From: Odobenus rosmarus divergens
Taxonomy: Eukaryota > Chordata > Mammalia > Carnivora > Odobenidae
Assembly: GCF_000321225.1 (NCBI RefSeq)
Contig: NW_004450584.1
Coordinates: forward strand, 648,794-712,793
Reading direction: 5' to 3'
Length of the DNA stretch: 64,000 bases
In this document: one piece after another, positions 1 to 12,260 of the stretch
How positions within the stretch are numbered: position 1 is the stretch's first letter
Layout: every line of letters begins with the position of its first letter
Notes under the pieces: model-generated
The model's input: the letters and a program-made list of their open reading frames with translations, nothing else
Told to the model about the DNA's origin: nothing
Databases searched by the model: none
Made by a program: the position numbers and the translations under genes

Positions 1-175
1 TCCGATTTTGTGCTCCGCGGCTCTAGCACTTGCCAGAAGCAGCCGACGGAGGCCCCCTCCCCCGCCGTCTATCCTCCCGAATATCGCCTCGGATTCACTT
101 CTCCGCACGTCCTACTTCCAGAAAGTGGTCGCTTTTCTGTTCAGAGTGTTGTTACCATTCTTATCTTCGATCTCG
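1..175 (-). mobile_element. L1 LINE, 5' UTR end, runs off the window
   Basis: Read on the minus strand, this matches what I recall of the carnivore L1 5' UTR (ACCACTTTCTGGAAGTAGGACGTGCGG, shortened here). The element would extend leftwards beyond base 1. Similarity stops near 175, short of the usual 5' end. Family assignment is from memory. Confidence 0.55.
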
Positions 176-319
176 AAATCACGGGCCTATTACAAAAGGA
201 CAGAACTCAGGAACAGCCAGCTGGAAAAGACACATAGGACCCGGTGTGGGGGGAAAGGGCACAAGGTTTCATGGTCTCTCCAGATGCTCCTCTTTCCCCA
301 GATCTCCACGTGTTCTTTT

Positions 320-422
320 TAAAGGATTTTTAAAAAGTAATATCTACACCCAACACAGGGCTCAAACTCACAACCCTGAGATCCAGAGTCACATGATCCA
401 CCAATTGAGGCAACCAGGTCTC
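320..422 (-). repeat. Old tRNA-derived SINE fragment
   Basis: The plus strand shows the antisense of the SINE head: AATATCTACACCCAACACAG, GGCTCAAACTCACAACCCTG and a degraded GGCAACCAGG end. It is older and shorter than the AAGATTTTATTTATT copies elsewhere in the window. Confidence 0.6.
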
Positions 423-429
423 CTTGACT

Positions 430-3095
430 CATTTTTATAGATATAATCTATTTATTGCTTTTGTGCTTTAACCTCTGCACTGGTTTTGAAGAGTTTAATC
501 TACTACTTTTATTATGTTTTTATTTACCTGTGAATTTTTTTCCTTAATTAAATTTCATACTGCCAATATGACCTTTTCTTTCCAAAGAATTCCCTTTAAC
601 ATTTCCTGTAATGTTGTTCTTGTAATATAAATGCTGGTTTAGTGGTGATATGAATTTAACTTTTGTTTGTCTGGAAAATTCTTTATCTCTCCTTCTGTTA
701 TGAATGGTGGCCTTGCTGAATAGAGTATTCTTGGCTGCAGTTTCTTTTTTTTTTCCTTTTAGCATTTTGAGTAAACCATACCACTAGTTTCTGGCCTGAA
801 AACTTTCTACTGAAAAATCAGCTGATAGCTTGATGGGGTTTCCTTATGTGTAAATGTTTCTTTGCTCCTTTTAAATTTCTTTTTATCACTATCTTTTTAT
901 TTTAATTACTATGTGTCCTGGTGAACATCTCTTTGGGTTTATTTTGTTGGGCACCCTCTGTGCCTCCTGGATATGGATGTCTGTTTCTTTCTCCAGATTA
1001 GGGAAGTTTTCAGCTATTATTTCATCACATAGATTTTCTGCCTCATTTTCTGTGTCTTTTCCTTCTGGGATTTCTACAATGCAAATGTTGTTACACTTGA
1101 TGATGTCACTGAGTTCCCTTAACCTATTCTCATTTTTTATTATTTTAACTTTCTTTCTGCTGTTCAGTTTGATTGCTTACCATTACTGTTTTCCAGGCCA
1201 CTGGTCTATTCTTCTGCTTCCTGTAGTCTATTATTTATTCCCTGTAGTGTATGTCTAACTTCAGTTATTGAGTTCTTCACATCTGATTGGTTCTTTTTTA
1301 TATTTTCTATCTCTTTGTTGATGGTCTCACTGAGATCCTCCCCTCTTTTGTCACATCCAGTGAGTATCTTTATGGCCACTTCTTGAATTCTCTATCGGGC
1401 ATAACGCTTATCACCATTTTTTTCTGTGATTTTGCTCTGTTCTTTCATTTGGGACATATTCCTCTATCTGCTCATTTTGTCTAACTCTCTATTTCTATAT
1501 ATTAGGAAAGTAGTGGCCTTATGAAGAACAGGTCCTGTAGTGTCCTGCAGTGAAATGTCCCCTGCTCACCAGAACCAGGGGCTTCAAGGGTTTCTAACTG
1601 CTTGTGCCCTACTGTTGTGGTTTAGACATGTTTGCCTTTAGTCCAACCAACTGCAGTGGCCCCCTTTTGCCTATTTTGGGTAGGGTTTGATCCTTGTGCT
1701 CTTAAGGAGCCAATATGGGGCAATCTTGGGCTTGTCATTTAGTCAGACCAGATGCCAGCCCTCAGCCCCATTGCTGGATATGTGGGCACACCAAAGTGCA
1801 GGGTTCTCTCCATGCATTGTACCCTGAGAGAGTTTTTGCTGATGGGCAAGACCTGCAATCAGACCAGATGTCTGCCCCTACTATGTTGTTGGGGTTGTTG
1901 AGACCCCAAACTACAGGGCCCTTTTCATGTGCTGTCCCTTTTGAGGTTGCTTGTGTATTTGTTTGTTTTTTGGTGGGGTGGGCTGGCAGTCAGATCAGAT
2001 ACTGGTCCCCAGACCACTGCTGCATCTGTGATCAAACTGGTATATGTGGTTATCTTCCCTTCTCTCCAGGGCACAAGTCACTTTGGAGTGATGGTGGTCA
2101 CTGTTAGGGCTGCTTGCAGAATGAGATGCATCAGGTGCTGCTTTAGAAGGACTCCTGCTGAGTGGGGCAGGTTGAATGGGCTAAATCTAATGGAGAATGT
2201 GGGATGGGGTACATGGTGTTAGCAAGCTATGTGGCGAGTGTTGGTGCTGGTTCTCACAGGTGTCTGGGTATCTAGGTTTGGTTGGGAGGAGACAAATAGT
2301 GCCTACCAGTTCTTTCATTCTTAGAGAAATCTCCTAAAGATCCATGCCCCTCCAGCACAAGTTCTGAGCTCAGTAAATAAATCTCCTTCCCATATAACCT
2401 AGGCGCTTTTCAAACTGGTGCTTCTATTCTGTATCTCCACTGGGTTGTTTGTTATACTTTCTATAAGGATGAGGACTCAGTTTCCTATTGCTTTCCAGCT
2501 CTCCTAGAGCCAAGTCTGCTGGGGTTTTTTGTTTTGTTTTTAGATTTTATTTATTTATTTGAGAGAGAGAGAGTGAGAGAGAACTAGTGGGCAAGAGGAG
2601 CAGAGGGAGAGGGAGAAGCAGGCTCCCCACTGAGCAGGGAGTCTGATGTGGGGCAGGATCCTGGGACCCCGGGATCAAGGCAGACGCTTAACCGACTGAG
2701 CCGCCCAGGCACCCCAAGTCTGCTCATTTTTAAAGTATCTGTAGTTAAGCCCCACTGGTTTTCAAAGCCAAATATTACAGGGACTTGTCTTCCCAGTGCA
2801 AGTCCTCTGGGTCTAGGGTGCCTGGTATCGATCTGTTCCTGTCCCTTCTCTACATGTGTGGCATCCCTCTTCCTTGTGTTTAGTCTCACTGGGAGTTGGG
2901 TTCCTGACCATGTTTCCACCCCTTCTACCCTTCTAAATGTGACCTCCCATCTAGAATTAACTGTGGAGAGTCTGTTCTGCCGGTCTTTGGGTCATTTTCA
3001 GGGTTAGTTGTACCAATGGGGCTGTTATTTAGGTGTATCCATAGAACAAGGTGAGCTTAGGATTCTCTTACTTTTTATCTTCCTAGACTCCCTGA
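430..3095 (-). mobile_element. Ancient L1 (L1M-type) 5' region, split by a SINE
   Basis: The plus strand carries the antisense of an old L1 5' region: CTTTATCTCTCCTTCTGTTA, GCTGAAAAATCAGCTGATAG, TGGATGTCTGTTTCTTTC, TGATGGTCTCACTGAGATC and CTCTATCGGGCA follow in the expected order. A Can-SINE at 2525-2715 interrupts it. No ORF1 or ORF2 reading frame is preserved. Confidence 0.65.
2525..2715 (-). repeat. Can-SINE with target-site duplication
   Basis: The poly-T/ATTTATTTATTT head, GAGAGAGAGAG tract, GACCCCGGGATCAAGGCAGA and the closing GCCCAGGCACCCC mark a minus-oriented copy. CCAAGTCTGCT flanks both sides (2510-2520 and about 2714-2724). Confidence 0.92.
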
Positions 3096-3199
3096 TTTTT
3101 TTTTTTTTTTTTTAACATGGGTAAACTCTTCTGGTAAAGTAGAAATGGAACGAGATAAAATCCAGGTACAAAGTAGAAAGTTAAATGCAGTGCTCAATG

Positions 3200-4559
3200 A
3201 CACACATGGTTCTTTGATCTTTTTAGCTCACTGCCCTTAGGAATTGCTTCCTGATTCAGGTTAATCCTCCTATTGGAATTCAGCATTTTGTTTACCATTA
3301 TTGGAATTTTTGCACTGTAAAACTTTGTCTCCTCTCTATAACTCCATGTTATAAAGACACCATCCAGATAATGGTCACTCAGCAATCTGAAGTGATTTCT
3401 AAGGCTTATGAGACCTCACATGAGGAAGATGCAGAAACTCCAGGACACATTTGGCCTTCAGGGAACTTAATGAGAAAGCCACTCCTGTTGTCAAATGTGG
3501 TGTAAGCCTCTTAAGGAAATCAATTTCCTCCTCCTGGAGATACCACACTGGGAATGAGTCTTCCTGAAGAAGACAGATCAATATTGCTTGATGGCTTATC
3601 ATCACTACCAGGCCAGGGGGATAGCTTCATCATACCAGGGACAAAAAATCAGTGGACAAACTCCCAGTGTTGGTTCAAAGGTAAAGATGGACCTGACACA
3701 CATTGTTGAGTTATATTTGCAGGATCTAAACCCGTTTAAGCACTCAGATACCAGAGCAACTGAAACCAGAGAAGTAATGGTGCTGACTCTTGCTGGCCCC
3801 ATGACTTTGACGTGGACTTTTTCCCCAATTCCTTGCTGAATTCCCCATTGGGCAAGCCTCTTCATGAATATGTATGTGCCCTTAGCTTTAAACTTCCCCA
3901 ATCTTGCTGTTCAGGGAGACACTACTTTGAGAAATACCCTAGGGTTCTCCTTACAAGTAAAACCCTTGTTGCAAGTAAAACCCTTCCTTTTCCACTCTGG
4001 CTTGGTTGTGTCTTTTGTCTCCACACCCGCCAAGAGGTTAACCCAATCTCAGACAAACAGTGCCTTCTAAAGGTTGATCAGTGATGCTTTCAGAGAAAGA
4101 TGCAGATCAAAGGGGGAAAATGTGAAAAACTGACATGATTGGAACCATTTTAAAATAGAGCCCGAGTGGCCACTGCAGAGAAACTGCTTTACCTGTCTTT
4201 GTATGAACTGGGATATAATCTTTGGACTGGGAAAAATAGCAACTGTTTTGAGCAATTGCTGGAGAAATCAGGGGAGAATGGACAACCTGGTCACAAGACT
4301 GGTGGTTGCAGACTTTCGAAGATAGAATCAGTGCTCTATCAGTGTAACTTAGCTTGTTAACACCTGTAGTAAACTTTGTTTTCCTTTCTTCAACTCTCGT
4401 AATTGTCCCCTTCCTTTTTCCCCTTAAAAACTCCTTGCTTTTACCCTTCAAGTGGGATGCGATTTGGGTTTCTACTTGAATCTGTGCTCACTAAATTGCA
4501 ATTTTTGATCCCAAAATATTCATTTGTTTCTCATTGTGGCTCTTATTTTTAGGTTAACA
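3200..4559 (+). mobile_element. Degenerate endogenous retrovirus 3' end with LTR
   Basis: A TG...CA element at 4121-4559 (TGTGAAAAACTGAC ... AGGTTAACA) has a TATA-like CCTTAAAAACTCC and is preceded directly by the purine tract AAAGGGGGAAAA, as expected of a 3' LTR after a polypurine tract. The 0.9 kb before it has no open frame and is only tentatively internal sequence. The family is not identified. Confidence 0.4.
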
Positions 4560-5255
4560 TTACACAGGTGTGGTACACTCATCACAATTGATGAATTGTT
4601 ATGATACATTCTTTTCACCTCAAGTCCACACTGTATTCAGACTTACTTAGTTTTTCCTTAATGGGCTTTTACGGTCCCAGGATCCCACATGACATTTAGT
4701 TGTCAGTACTGTCTCTCTCTTGTCTTTTAGATACACATTTACCTAGACTCCCTCCTTCCAGGCCCTCTGGTCTTCATGATTTCTCCCGAGGCCACCTCGT
4801 CTGCTCTCAGGGCTTTCATTGTAGTGACAGGGGCCCCCAGTGTCTCCCCTACAGCCTGAACAGATAGGCTTGTCAAGCTGCTCCTCCTTGTGGCTACCCT
4901 GAAACTCAGCAAGTCCCACACTGAACTTGTGCCAAAATACTTGTTCTTCCTCAAGACGGCATCCTGTTCAAGTCAGAAGCTAAAAAATTTTCTGAGCTTC
5001 CCTCCCACATATTTCTCAGATCTCTCTTCCTTTCTGCACTTCTGCTGTGGTAATCCAGCTGTCCTACCTCAATGGCCTTGAAACTTCCCTTCCCAAAATC
5101 TCTAGCACTGTCCCAAGACCCTGACCCCACTGCCCTTCCTTTCACCCCATGTTCAAATGGACTCTCAAGGTAAATTTCAAGATTTGGTGCCACTCTGGCT
5201 TTGTTCCCCTCCCTATATGCTGCTGCCTTTTATTTATCTGCCACATCTCACTTTT

Positions 5256-5437
5256 TTTTTAAGATTATTATTTATTTATTTGACAGAGAGAGCACACAAG
5301 CAGGGGGAATGGCAGGCAGAGGGATACGCAGACCCCCTGTTGAGAAGGGAGCCTGCTGCGGGACTTGATCCCAGGACCCTGGGATCATGACCTGAGCTGA
5401 AGGCAGATGCTTAACCAACTGAGCCACCCAGGCATCC
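5256..5437 (-). repeat. Can-SINE
   Basis: A minus-oriented, nearly full copy flanked by CTGCCACATCTCACTTTT at 5238-5255 and 5438-5455. The duplication is almost perfect, so the insertion is fairly young. Confidence 0.93.
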
Positions 5438-5470
5438 CTGCCACATCTCACTTTTTAAAGTTACTTCTCA

Positions 5471-5626
5471 GGGCACCTGGGTGTCTCAGTTGGTTAAATG
5501 TCTGTCTTCGGCTCAGGTCATGATCCCAGGGTCCTGAGATTGAGCCCTGAGTCGGGCGTCCTGCTGTTCTCCCCCTGCTCATTCTCCCTCTCAAATAAAT
5601 AAATGAAATCATTAAAAAAAAATAAT
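5471..5626 (+). repeat. Can-SINE
   Basis: A plus-oriented copy (GGGCACCTGGGTGTCTCAGT ... CAAATAAATAAATGAAATC and an A-rich tail), flanked by AAAG(T/C)TACTTCTCA at 5457-5470 and 5627-5640. It lies 16 bp from the preceding inverted copy, so the two SINEs form an inverted pair. Confidence 0.92.
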
Positions 5627-5714
5627 AAAGCTACTTCTCATAGAAGCCTTCCTGTAGCCAGGGCACCAGAGTGCAAGATCACCTGCTCTAGGATTCCTAA
5701 ACAGACCAAGTCAG

Positions 5715-6124
5715 CCACTGACTGGTGACAAAATCCAAAGGTAGAGAGAAAAGTGGTGGTAAAACAAGAAAGGATTTTATTTCAGTGATTTCAACACCAG
5801 GAAGACAGCAGACTAATGTCTCAAAGACGGTCTTCCAAATGCCGAAAATACTTCAGGTTTATATAAGGAAAATGTGGGGCAAGGGTGGGTGGGTACACGC
5901 AGGTAAGCAGAGAAGGTCAAACCATCATTGTCTTGCAATCAGTCAAGGGTGTGTTCTTGCTGGCTCAGGGCAGTCCTTATTTACTTGAGGGGGTAGTTCT
6001 GGAGGATGCTTTGCCCTTGGGGTCTTGCACCTGAGCCAAGAGACAAGGTGGAAAGAAGAACCTAACTAGAAAGTTTGAGGTCAAAATGGAGGTGGTCTAA
6101 GACCACTTTCATTTTCTGACCCCA
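5715..6124 (-). mobile_element. Solo LTR-like element
   Basis: On the minus strand it opens TGGGGTCAGAAAATG, has a TATA box CTTATATAAACC and an AATAAAATCC poly(A) signal about 100 nt further on, in LTR order. The 3' border is unclear. Family not identified. Confidence 0.5.
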
Positions 6125-7599
6125 CTGAGTAAGGGGAACTTCCCCAATATGTTCTCTCTGTCACCCTATCACAGCAAAATTTAAAAGGTATTTGTGCAAT
6201 TTGTTATCCAATGCCTGAGATGGCAGTTGCTGGCTCAGCATGAGGGAATGCCCAGACTACCTAGATGGGCTTCCATGAATTGGAATTTTGGGTCTGTTGT
6301 GTCTCATACACGCCCATTTCTTAACCATTGTTCCTCCCTGTGAAACGAGGGACTAATGGTGCTTGCTCTGCAGGATGATCACGCAGATTCGAGTTGGCAT
6401 GTGGAAAGAGCTTCCAAGCTTTTCTAATCAACATGGAGCAGTTGCCGGGAAGAAGTAAATACACAAGTTTCCTCCAGGTCATAGGAAGGTGCCTGAACTT
6501 CTTTTTCTGCCTCTCAGTTCATCAACCAAAGGGAGGGGCATATTGTGGTTTAGATAAAGTCTTGCACAATGCAGGTGGCTTTCTCTTCCTAGCTCCAATG
6601 ACCCCAACCTAGGGCCGAGCTCAGGTTACAGGTGCTGCAGTCACTGCTGCACCTCTGTCTACCCAAGGCCAGGAGGCTGCTACTGAGCAAACCTCTGAGG
6701 CTCAGAGCCGTTAAATGAGTCCCAGGAAACCACTTAGGGCCATCAGAAAGTAGTGGGACCAGAATCCAGTCAGTTCTCCTTCTTAGGTCTCTCCTCTGCA
6801 CTCAGGTGTCCTTCTGGAAAACAGATGAAAAGACAGAGGCTGGGGAGGGGCAGGAGATTAGAGGTGGGAGAACTGCATGCCTTCAAGATATCTGCGGTCA
6901 GCATTTCCACGGCTCACTCTGGAGGTTTGATCTGATCATCATGACAAAAGGTGCACTGGAATACAAGATATCCAGACATGGGCACCACCACCAGCTTCTG
7001 CTGTAGCCCTGAAAGCAATGCTCTGGAGTTCCAAAAAGAGCTGCCACTCTGAGTAAAGAGTAGATGGCACCCAGGAGTTTATGTCCATCTACCAGCACAC
7101 AGCAGCCAAGCCAAGGGGTCCTGGCCTTTTATAAGTTCCTCACCACCTGGCCTGCTGCTGAGGTGGCAAAGTTGAGGGATAGGCAATGCGAACAGCTCCT
7201 AAGTCTTCTAGGTAAAACCAGTCCTCTCTTCCCATAGTCTCCCCTCACATTCCAAAGTACATTGGGGTCTTCCGATTAGACATTATCTTTTTTCAATTTT
7301 TTTCTTTTTCCTTCTCGGATTTATCATGACTATGCCCTTACTTTTCCAGAGCCTGAAGCTCACCCAGGGCTGCAGCTCAGTCTTCAGCCACACCCTGTGA
7401 CCTGGGCACTGACCTGCCTGGAGGAAACTCCCTGGCCAGAGCAGCATCCCCCCAACACACATACACACACCCCTCTCTCCAGGAGGACCTTCCCCCAGGC
7501 TAAGGGGGATGAGCTCAGATTGGGGGAGGAGCAGGTTCTCTGGCTTCAGATAAGCATTTGTCTTAGACTTCTCCTTCCCAAGTGTCCACTGATGTAGGA
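6125..7599. other. Intergenic, no gene recognised
   Basis: Only short ORFs are found (under 75 codons), with no splice-supported coding signal and no recognisable repeat. ORFs near 7.3-7.6 kb are random. Confidence 0.5.
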
Positions 7600-8243
7600 A
7601 AGAACATTAGGGTTTAAAGCCGACGGCCAAGAAAGAATTCTTGACATGTCTTTGTTGCAAAAAGGTGATTTTATTAAAGCCCGGGGGCAGGACCTGTGGG
7701 CAGAAAGAGCAGCACTGGGGTCATGAGGAGAGGCCCAGTATATACTTTCAAGTTGGGAGGGGGTTAGGGATAGCGTGAGTCTCTAAGGAATTTAGAAGCA
7801 AAGTTTCCAGGACCTTGAGAGGGCTAGCTATTGTTGGGAAAAGGTCATTTATTACCGTCTAAAAAAATCTTAGTCTTGAGACCCTTCAGATGTATAGCGG
7901 TGGGCCATATGCCTGGGGGATGATGGGAGGCACTGCTTTTAGGCAAATAAGGAATTCCAGGAACTCAGATGCCTTTAGCTCAAAACTGTACTTACCCCCA
8001 CAGTGGCATATTTTGGGGGGTTTAGAGATAAAGGAAGTTTCCAAAGGAATTTTTATATGTTAAAGTAGACTCACATGATCCTGGGGGGTCAGGCTTAGAT
8101 TACCTGCTGCCCTTAGCAAAGTATTAACATCCAGGCAGGTGAACCCTTAGAGGAAGGTCAGTCACTATTCCTGTTTCAAGGACTTGTCAGTGGGCTCTAG
8201 GTAGTAAGGAAATTTAATAATTTTTCTTTTGTTTCCCACATCA
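7600..8243 (-). mobile_element. ERV LTR, copy A of a local LTR family
   Basis: Read on the minus strand: start TGATGTGGGAAACAAA, a TATA-like AGTATATACT sequence (7737-7746), a CTTTAATAAAATCACC poly(A) signal (7670-7685), and TTGCAACAAAGAC. Three related copies lie at 9550-9947, 16787-17108 and 20335-20745, all on the same strand. A 94-bp segment (7925-8018) is foreign to the family and matches the other LTR at 8614-8707 in inverted orientation. Confidence 0.65.
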
Positions 8244-8607
8244 TCCATGAAGATGCAGAAAAGCAATTTTCTTTCCTCTGCCTCTTAAAACCTAGCTCAA
8301 AATCTCACCTGCACCAAAAAATAGTGACAAAAATCATGCGTTCCATGTTCTCAGACTGTCCAGCCTAGCAGGAGAGAACTGCATCTCTTACATTTATTCC
8401 CCCTCCAAGGGGACTCCCAGGGATGGGGCGGAGGCAGTGGTAACACACAAGGCCTTCTCTGCCACCCAGCACCTTGCTCAACATGGCTAGTAAAGCAGTG
8501 ATTGGGTGAGGCACTTTGCAGCCCACACACTGGGACATCAGGATTAGCAGAATGATGGAAATCTCACACAGGTGCAATTCACAGGAAGCACTGAAGGGCA
8601 TCAGGAT

Positions 8608-9110
8608 GTGCCACCCCAAAATATGCCTCTGTGGGGGTAAATACAGTTTTGAGCTAAAGGCATTTGAGTTCCTGGAATTCCTTATTTGCCTAAAAGCAGT
8701 GCCTCCCAAATGAACTGATATCCTAAATCCCCTCCCCTCCTGGGAGCTTCACCAAAAGTCAATAAAAGGTTGACTTTTATCACAGGAAAGGCACTAGAAG
8801 TCAGCACCACACCCATACAGACTTTGTTGTAAACCATGGTACCTCCCATCTGTTCTCCTAAGGGCCCTGTCTTTCAATAAAGTCCTTTGTGTTTCCATAA
8901 GTACCCTTTCTCCCCACTCTTCTAAGTCATTTGTTCTCCCCTCTGGCCTTCCCCATCACCTATTAAGATGGTATATAAGCCCCAAACTCCAACCACCAAC
9001 TGGAATCACATTTCTCTATGAATTTCTGTCTACATGTGCATAAAAATCTGTCTTTTCTCCTGTTTATCTATCTTTTGCCAGTTTTATTTGGAGGTTCCCA
9101 ATTAATGAAT
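8608..9110 (+). mobile_element. Second LTR type, plus orientation
   Basis: It starts TGTGCCACCCCAAAATATGC, has GGTATATAAGCCCC near 8970 as a TATA box and a C/T-rich stretch CTTTTCTCCTGTTTATC downstream, the order seen in ERV LTRs. The end is uncertain. Its first 100 bp reappear inverted inside LTR copy A. Confidence 0.5.
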
Positions 9111-9549
9111 AGAAGAGGGTAGAGAAAGAGTTTTTTCTCCCCAGCAGTGCTCAGTGAAGACCAGCTGAGACCAGGCACCGAAACCGGGCTTTGAAATGTG
9201 GAAGTGCGACAGGAAATTGGGCCCAAATAGAACAGGATGGTACAGATGACCATGTACCCAGAGCAGGTGCCAGCCCTGGGTGAGGGAAACCGAGCTTCAA
9301 GAAGAGATGCCCCAGCTGCAAGCCACAGAGGTGCTCTGAAGCTGGGGGAACCTGCGCCAAGTGATGTGAAGAACAAAGGCAAAAGAAATGCAGATGAAAT
9401 GAAATTTCTTTACAATTTGCAGCCCATTGACCAGTACTTGAGACAGGCAAGAGTATGGCATTCCTCCACGAACTCACAACTGCCTTCTTATTAATGCTTT
9501 GCTGGAGGCAAAGCTGGCCTTGACAATAGCCAGCCTCCAGGAGTCTTTT

Positions 9550-9947
9550 TTAACATATGAAAGTCCTTTGGGAAGCAAGGTTTCCAGGATCCTGAGAGGG
9601 GCTAACTATTGTTAGGAAAGGTAATTTATTACTGTCTAATAAAACCTGAGTCATGAGACCCTTCAGATGTATATCGGTGGGTCATATGCTTGGGGAATTG
9701 CAAACATGTATCTTGGGGGGTTTAGAGATAAAGGAAGTTTCCAAAGGAATTTTTATATGTTAAAGTAGACTTACAGGATCCTGGGGGGTTGGGCTAAGAT
9801 TACCTGTTGCCTTTAGCAAAGTATTAACATTGAGGCAGGTGAGTCCCTAGAGGAATGTCACTCTGCCTGGTTCAAGGACTTGTCAATGGGCTGTAGATAG
9901 TGAGGAAATTTAAAATAATTGTTTTTCTGCCTTTGTTTCCCACATCA
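9550..9947 (-). mobile_element. ERV LTR, copy B (truncated)
   Basis: Close match to copy A (for example TTTAGAGATAAAGGAAGTTTC and TTAGCAAAGTATTAACAT shared), ending at the same CCCACATCA border. It lacks the poly(A)/R region, which has been lost on the left, and it lacks the 94-bp patch, showing the family's unpatched form. Confidence 0.65.
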
Positions 9948-11229
9948 TCCCGTCCTCATGTTGAGTTTTGCTCAGTTTGTGAAAGTCGCATTCATAGTCT
10001 AGGCAATTTAATCTCAGCACGTCAGGTAGGAGAAGAAGGTGGTGGCATGGACTTTCAACCTTGCCACTCAGAGTAGAAACAATGGTTGAGCCTAGAGTTG
10101 GGAGAGAGGTCCCTGATTTGGAGCATAGCCTCTGAATGGAGGAAAACAGGCCACCACAATATTCTTCTCAGCCTGCCTTCCTGCTTCTCTAGTAGGTGGG
10201 CTTGGATAAGCTCCTGAGCAGGGAGATGCAGAATAGGAGGTATCAGGAGGGGGGCAGGAAGGAAGGGAAGGAAGAAAACAGATTCATGGGGTCTCTGTTT
10301 TCTTTCCGTCAACTTGAGGCAGTGAGTTATGGACGCTGTGGAAGAGAGAAGAGGGCAGGTGTTTGTTTAGGCTTCTGGGTGGACACCCAAGTATGGAGCA
10401 GGGTAGATGATCAGGGGCACCGGCTTCTGGAGCCCAGAGGTCAGGTGCTCACCAGGGGACATCATGTCCACCTGTCCCCTGTAAGCTGCCCTGAGTAGGC
10501 TGCCCAAACCACGGCATGGGTGCCATCAGGGAGCCAGGGATGCCCTGGGCCCGTCCAGAACCCTCCTGAGAGAAACCAAGGAGGCCTCTCTGCCAGCCAG
10601 TCAGTTTCACCCACGCAGCATGTCAGAAGCTCAGCGAAGTTTCATCTCACCTCTAAAGGTCATCTTCCTGCCTCCCAATTATTTACCCTCTTGAGGTTCA
10701 GTCATTCTTTGAAAAGTCACATCCTAAGAAGCCCCCCTAGATTGTGCAAAGATAATGCAGAAGATATAACATACAGTTCCTCCCACCCCCTTCTTCTTTC
10801 CCTAAATGGGGGACAAAGTCAGCAGGGAGGGGAATGGCAGGACTCTGGCAACAGGCGGGACTGGTCAGTGGCCAGGAGCCCAAGAGTGGGGGTGTCCAGA
10901 CCTGCGTAGAGCCCTGACCCATGGCTTCCGCTGGCTGTGCCTACAGTTGATTCTAGCCGACCCCATCGAGACAATGCTCAGGACGCTCAAGGGACTCTTG
11001 AGAACTTCAGCACTAACTGAGAGGCTTGGAACAGAGCTCTGTCTTGACCAGACCTGAATTTACTTTCATAACGCAGAGCCCACTGTAGACCTGGCCGGCC
11101 ATTAACCTGGCCATAGGCCAATTTGGAACCCACGTTTTTAACTCACTCAAGGCTTCTTGTCACCAGCTACCTGAGAAAGTGGGGATTTTGCTTCTGTGGC
11201 ACAGAATTGGTCACCTAAAGAAGTGGGAA
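9948..11229. other. Intergenic, no gene recognised
   Basis: Mixed-composition DNA with no convincing coding exon. The segment 10806-10838 is shared almost exactly with 14937-14969, inside an L1 tail. Confidence 0.5.
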
Positions 11230-11417
11230 TCTAAGTGTGATGGGTGATTGTATGTGTCAAAGTGGCGGGGCCATGGTGGGCAGATATTTGGTCAAAAAAT
11301 TTTTGGATGTTTCTGGGAAGGTGTACTTGGATGAGACTAACAGTTAAATCAGTAGGCGTTGAATAAAGCAGATTGCTCTCCGTACTGTGGGTGGGCCTCA
11401 GCCAATCAGATGAAGGC

Positions 11418-11979
11418 TGCTATGGACTGAATGTTTGTATCCTCCCCAAATTTATATGTTGAAACCTAATCTTCAGTGTAATGCTCTGAGGAAGTGGAGC
11501 CTTGGGAGGTGATCAGGTCATGAGCTTCTTTTTTTTTTTTAAGATTTTATTTATTTATTTGAGAGAGAGAGAGAGAATGAGAGATAGAGAGCACGAGAGG
11601 GAAGAGGGTCAGAGGGAGAAGCAGACTCCCTGCTGAGCAGGGAGCCCGATGCGGGACTCGATCCCGGGACTCCAGGATCATGACCTGAGCTGAAGGCAGT
11701 TGCTTAACCAACTGAGCCACCCAGGCGCCCCAGGTCATGAGCTTCTTGACGGGATTAATGCCCCCTATACGGAGATCCAGAGAGCTCCCTCACCCCTTCC
11801 ACCACAAGGACCCAGCAAGGTGTCTGCTTATGAATTAGGAACTGGGTTCTCACCAGACACCAGATCCACTGGAGCCTCATCTTGGACTTCCCAAATCCCA
11901 TAACTGTGAGCAATGTTTAAGAAACATTGCTTTGCCCCCAGTCTCTGGCACTTTTGTTATTGCAGCCCAAACTAAGACA
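11418..11979 (+). mobile_element. MLT1-type MaLR LTR with a SINE inside
   Basis: It starts TGCTATGGACTGAATGTTTG and ends CCCAAACTAAGACA, with AGAGAGCTCCCTCACCCCTT and CTTGGACTTCCC between, all typical of MLT1. A 5-bp target duplication (one mismatch) flanks it. A Can-SINE at 11531-11730 splits it. Confidence 0.8.
11531..11730 (-). repeat. Can-SINE inside the MLT1 LTR
   Basis: A minus-oriented full copy flanked by the 17-bp duplication CAGGTCATGAGCTTCTT at 11514-11530 and 11731-11747, perfect on both sides. Confidence 0.95.
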
Positions 11980-12260
11980 CAAGCCTTAATAAAATCCTGG
12001 CCTTTCCCAAGAAAGAAGAATTCTGCCAGCAGACTGCCCGTAGACTCTAAATGCAAGCCTTCCTGAGCGTCCAGCCAGCCAGTGCCCCCTGTAGATTCTA
12101 GATTTGCCAGCCCCCACAATCATGTGTGCAACTTCCTTGAAATAAATTCCTTTCTATTTTTCCTTTCTGTGTATACACATCCTGTGTTGGTGCCATTTCT
12201 GTGAAAAATCCTGATAGATACTGTTAAGATTATTTATTTATTATTATTTTTAAATTTTCT

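Larger units (their letters stand above)
11230..12230 (+). mobile_element. Old LTR-like repeat interrupted by an MLT1 LTR
   Basis: The left part (11230-11417) carries TGTATGTGTCAAAGTGGC ... GTGGGTGGGCCTCAGCCAATCAG, and the right part (11980-12230) carries GAATTCTGCCAGCAGACTGC ... CCAGCCCCCACAATCATGTG. I recognise both as one common ancient interspersed repeat, seen again at 50388. The MLT1 LTR sits between the halves, flanked by AAGGC/AAGCC. Confidence 0.6.
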
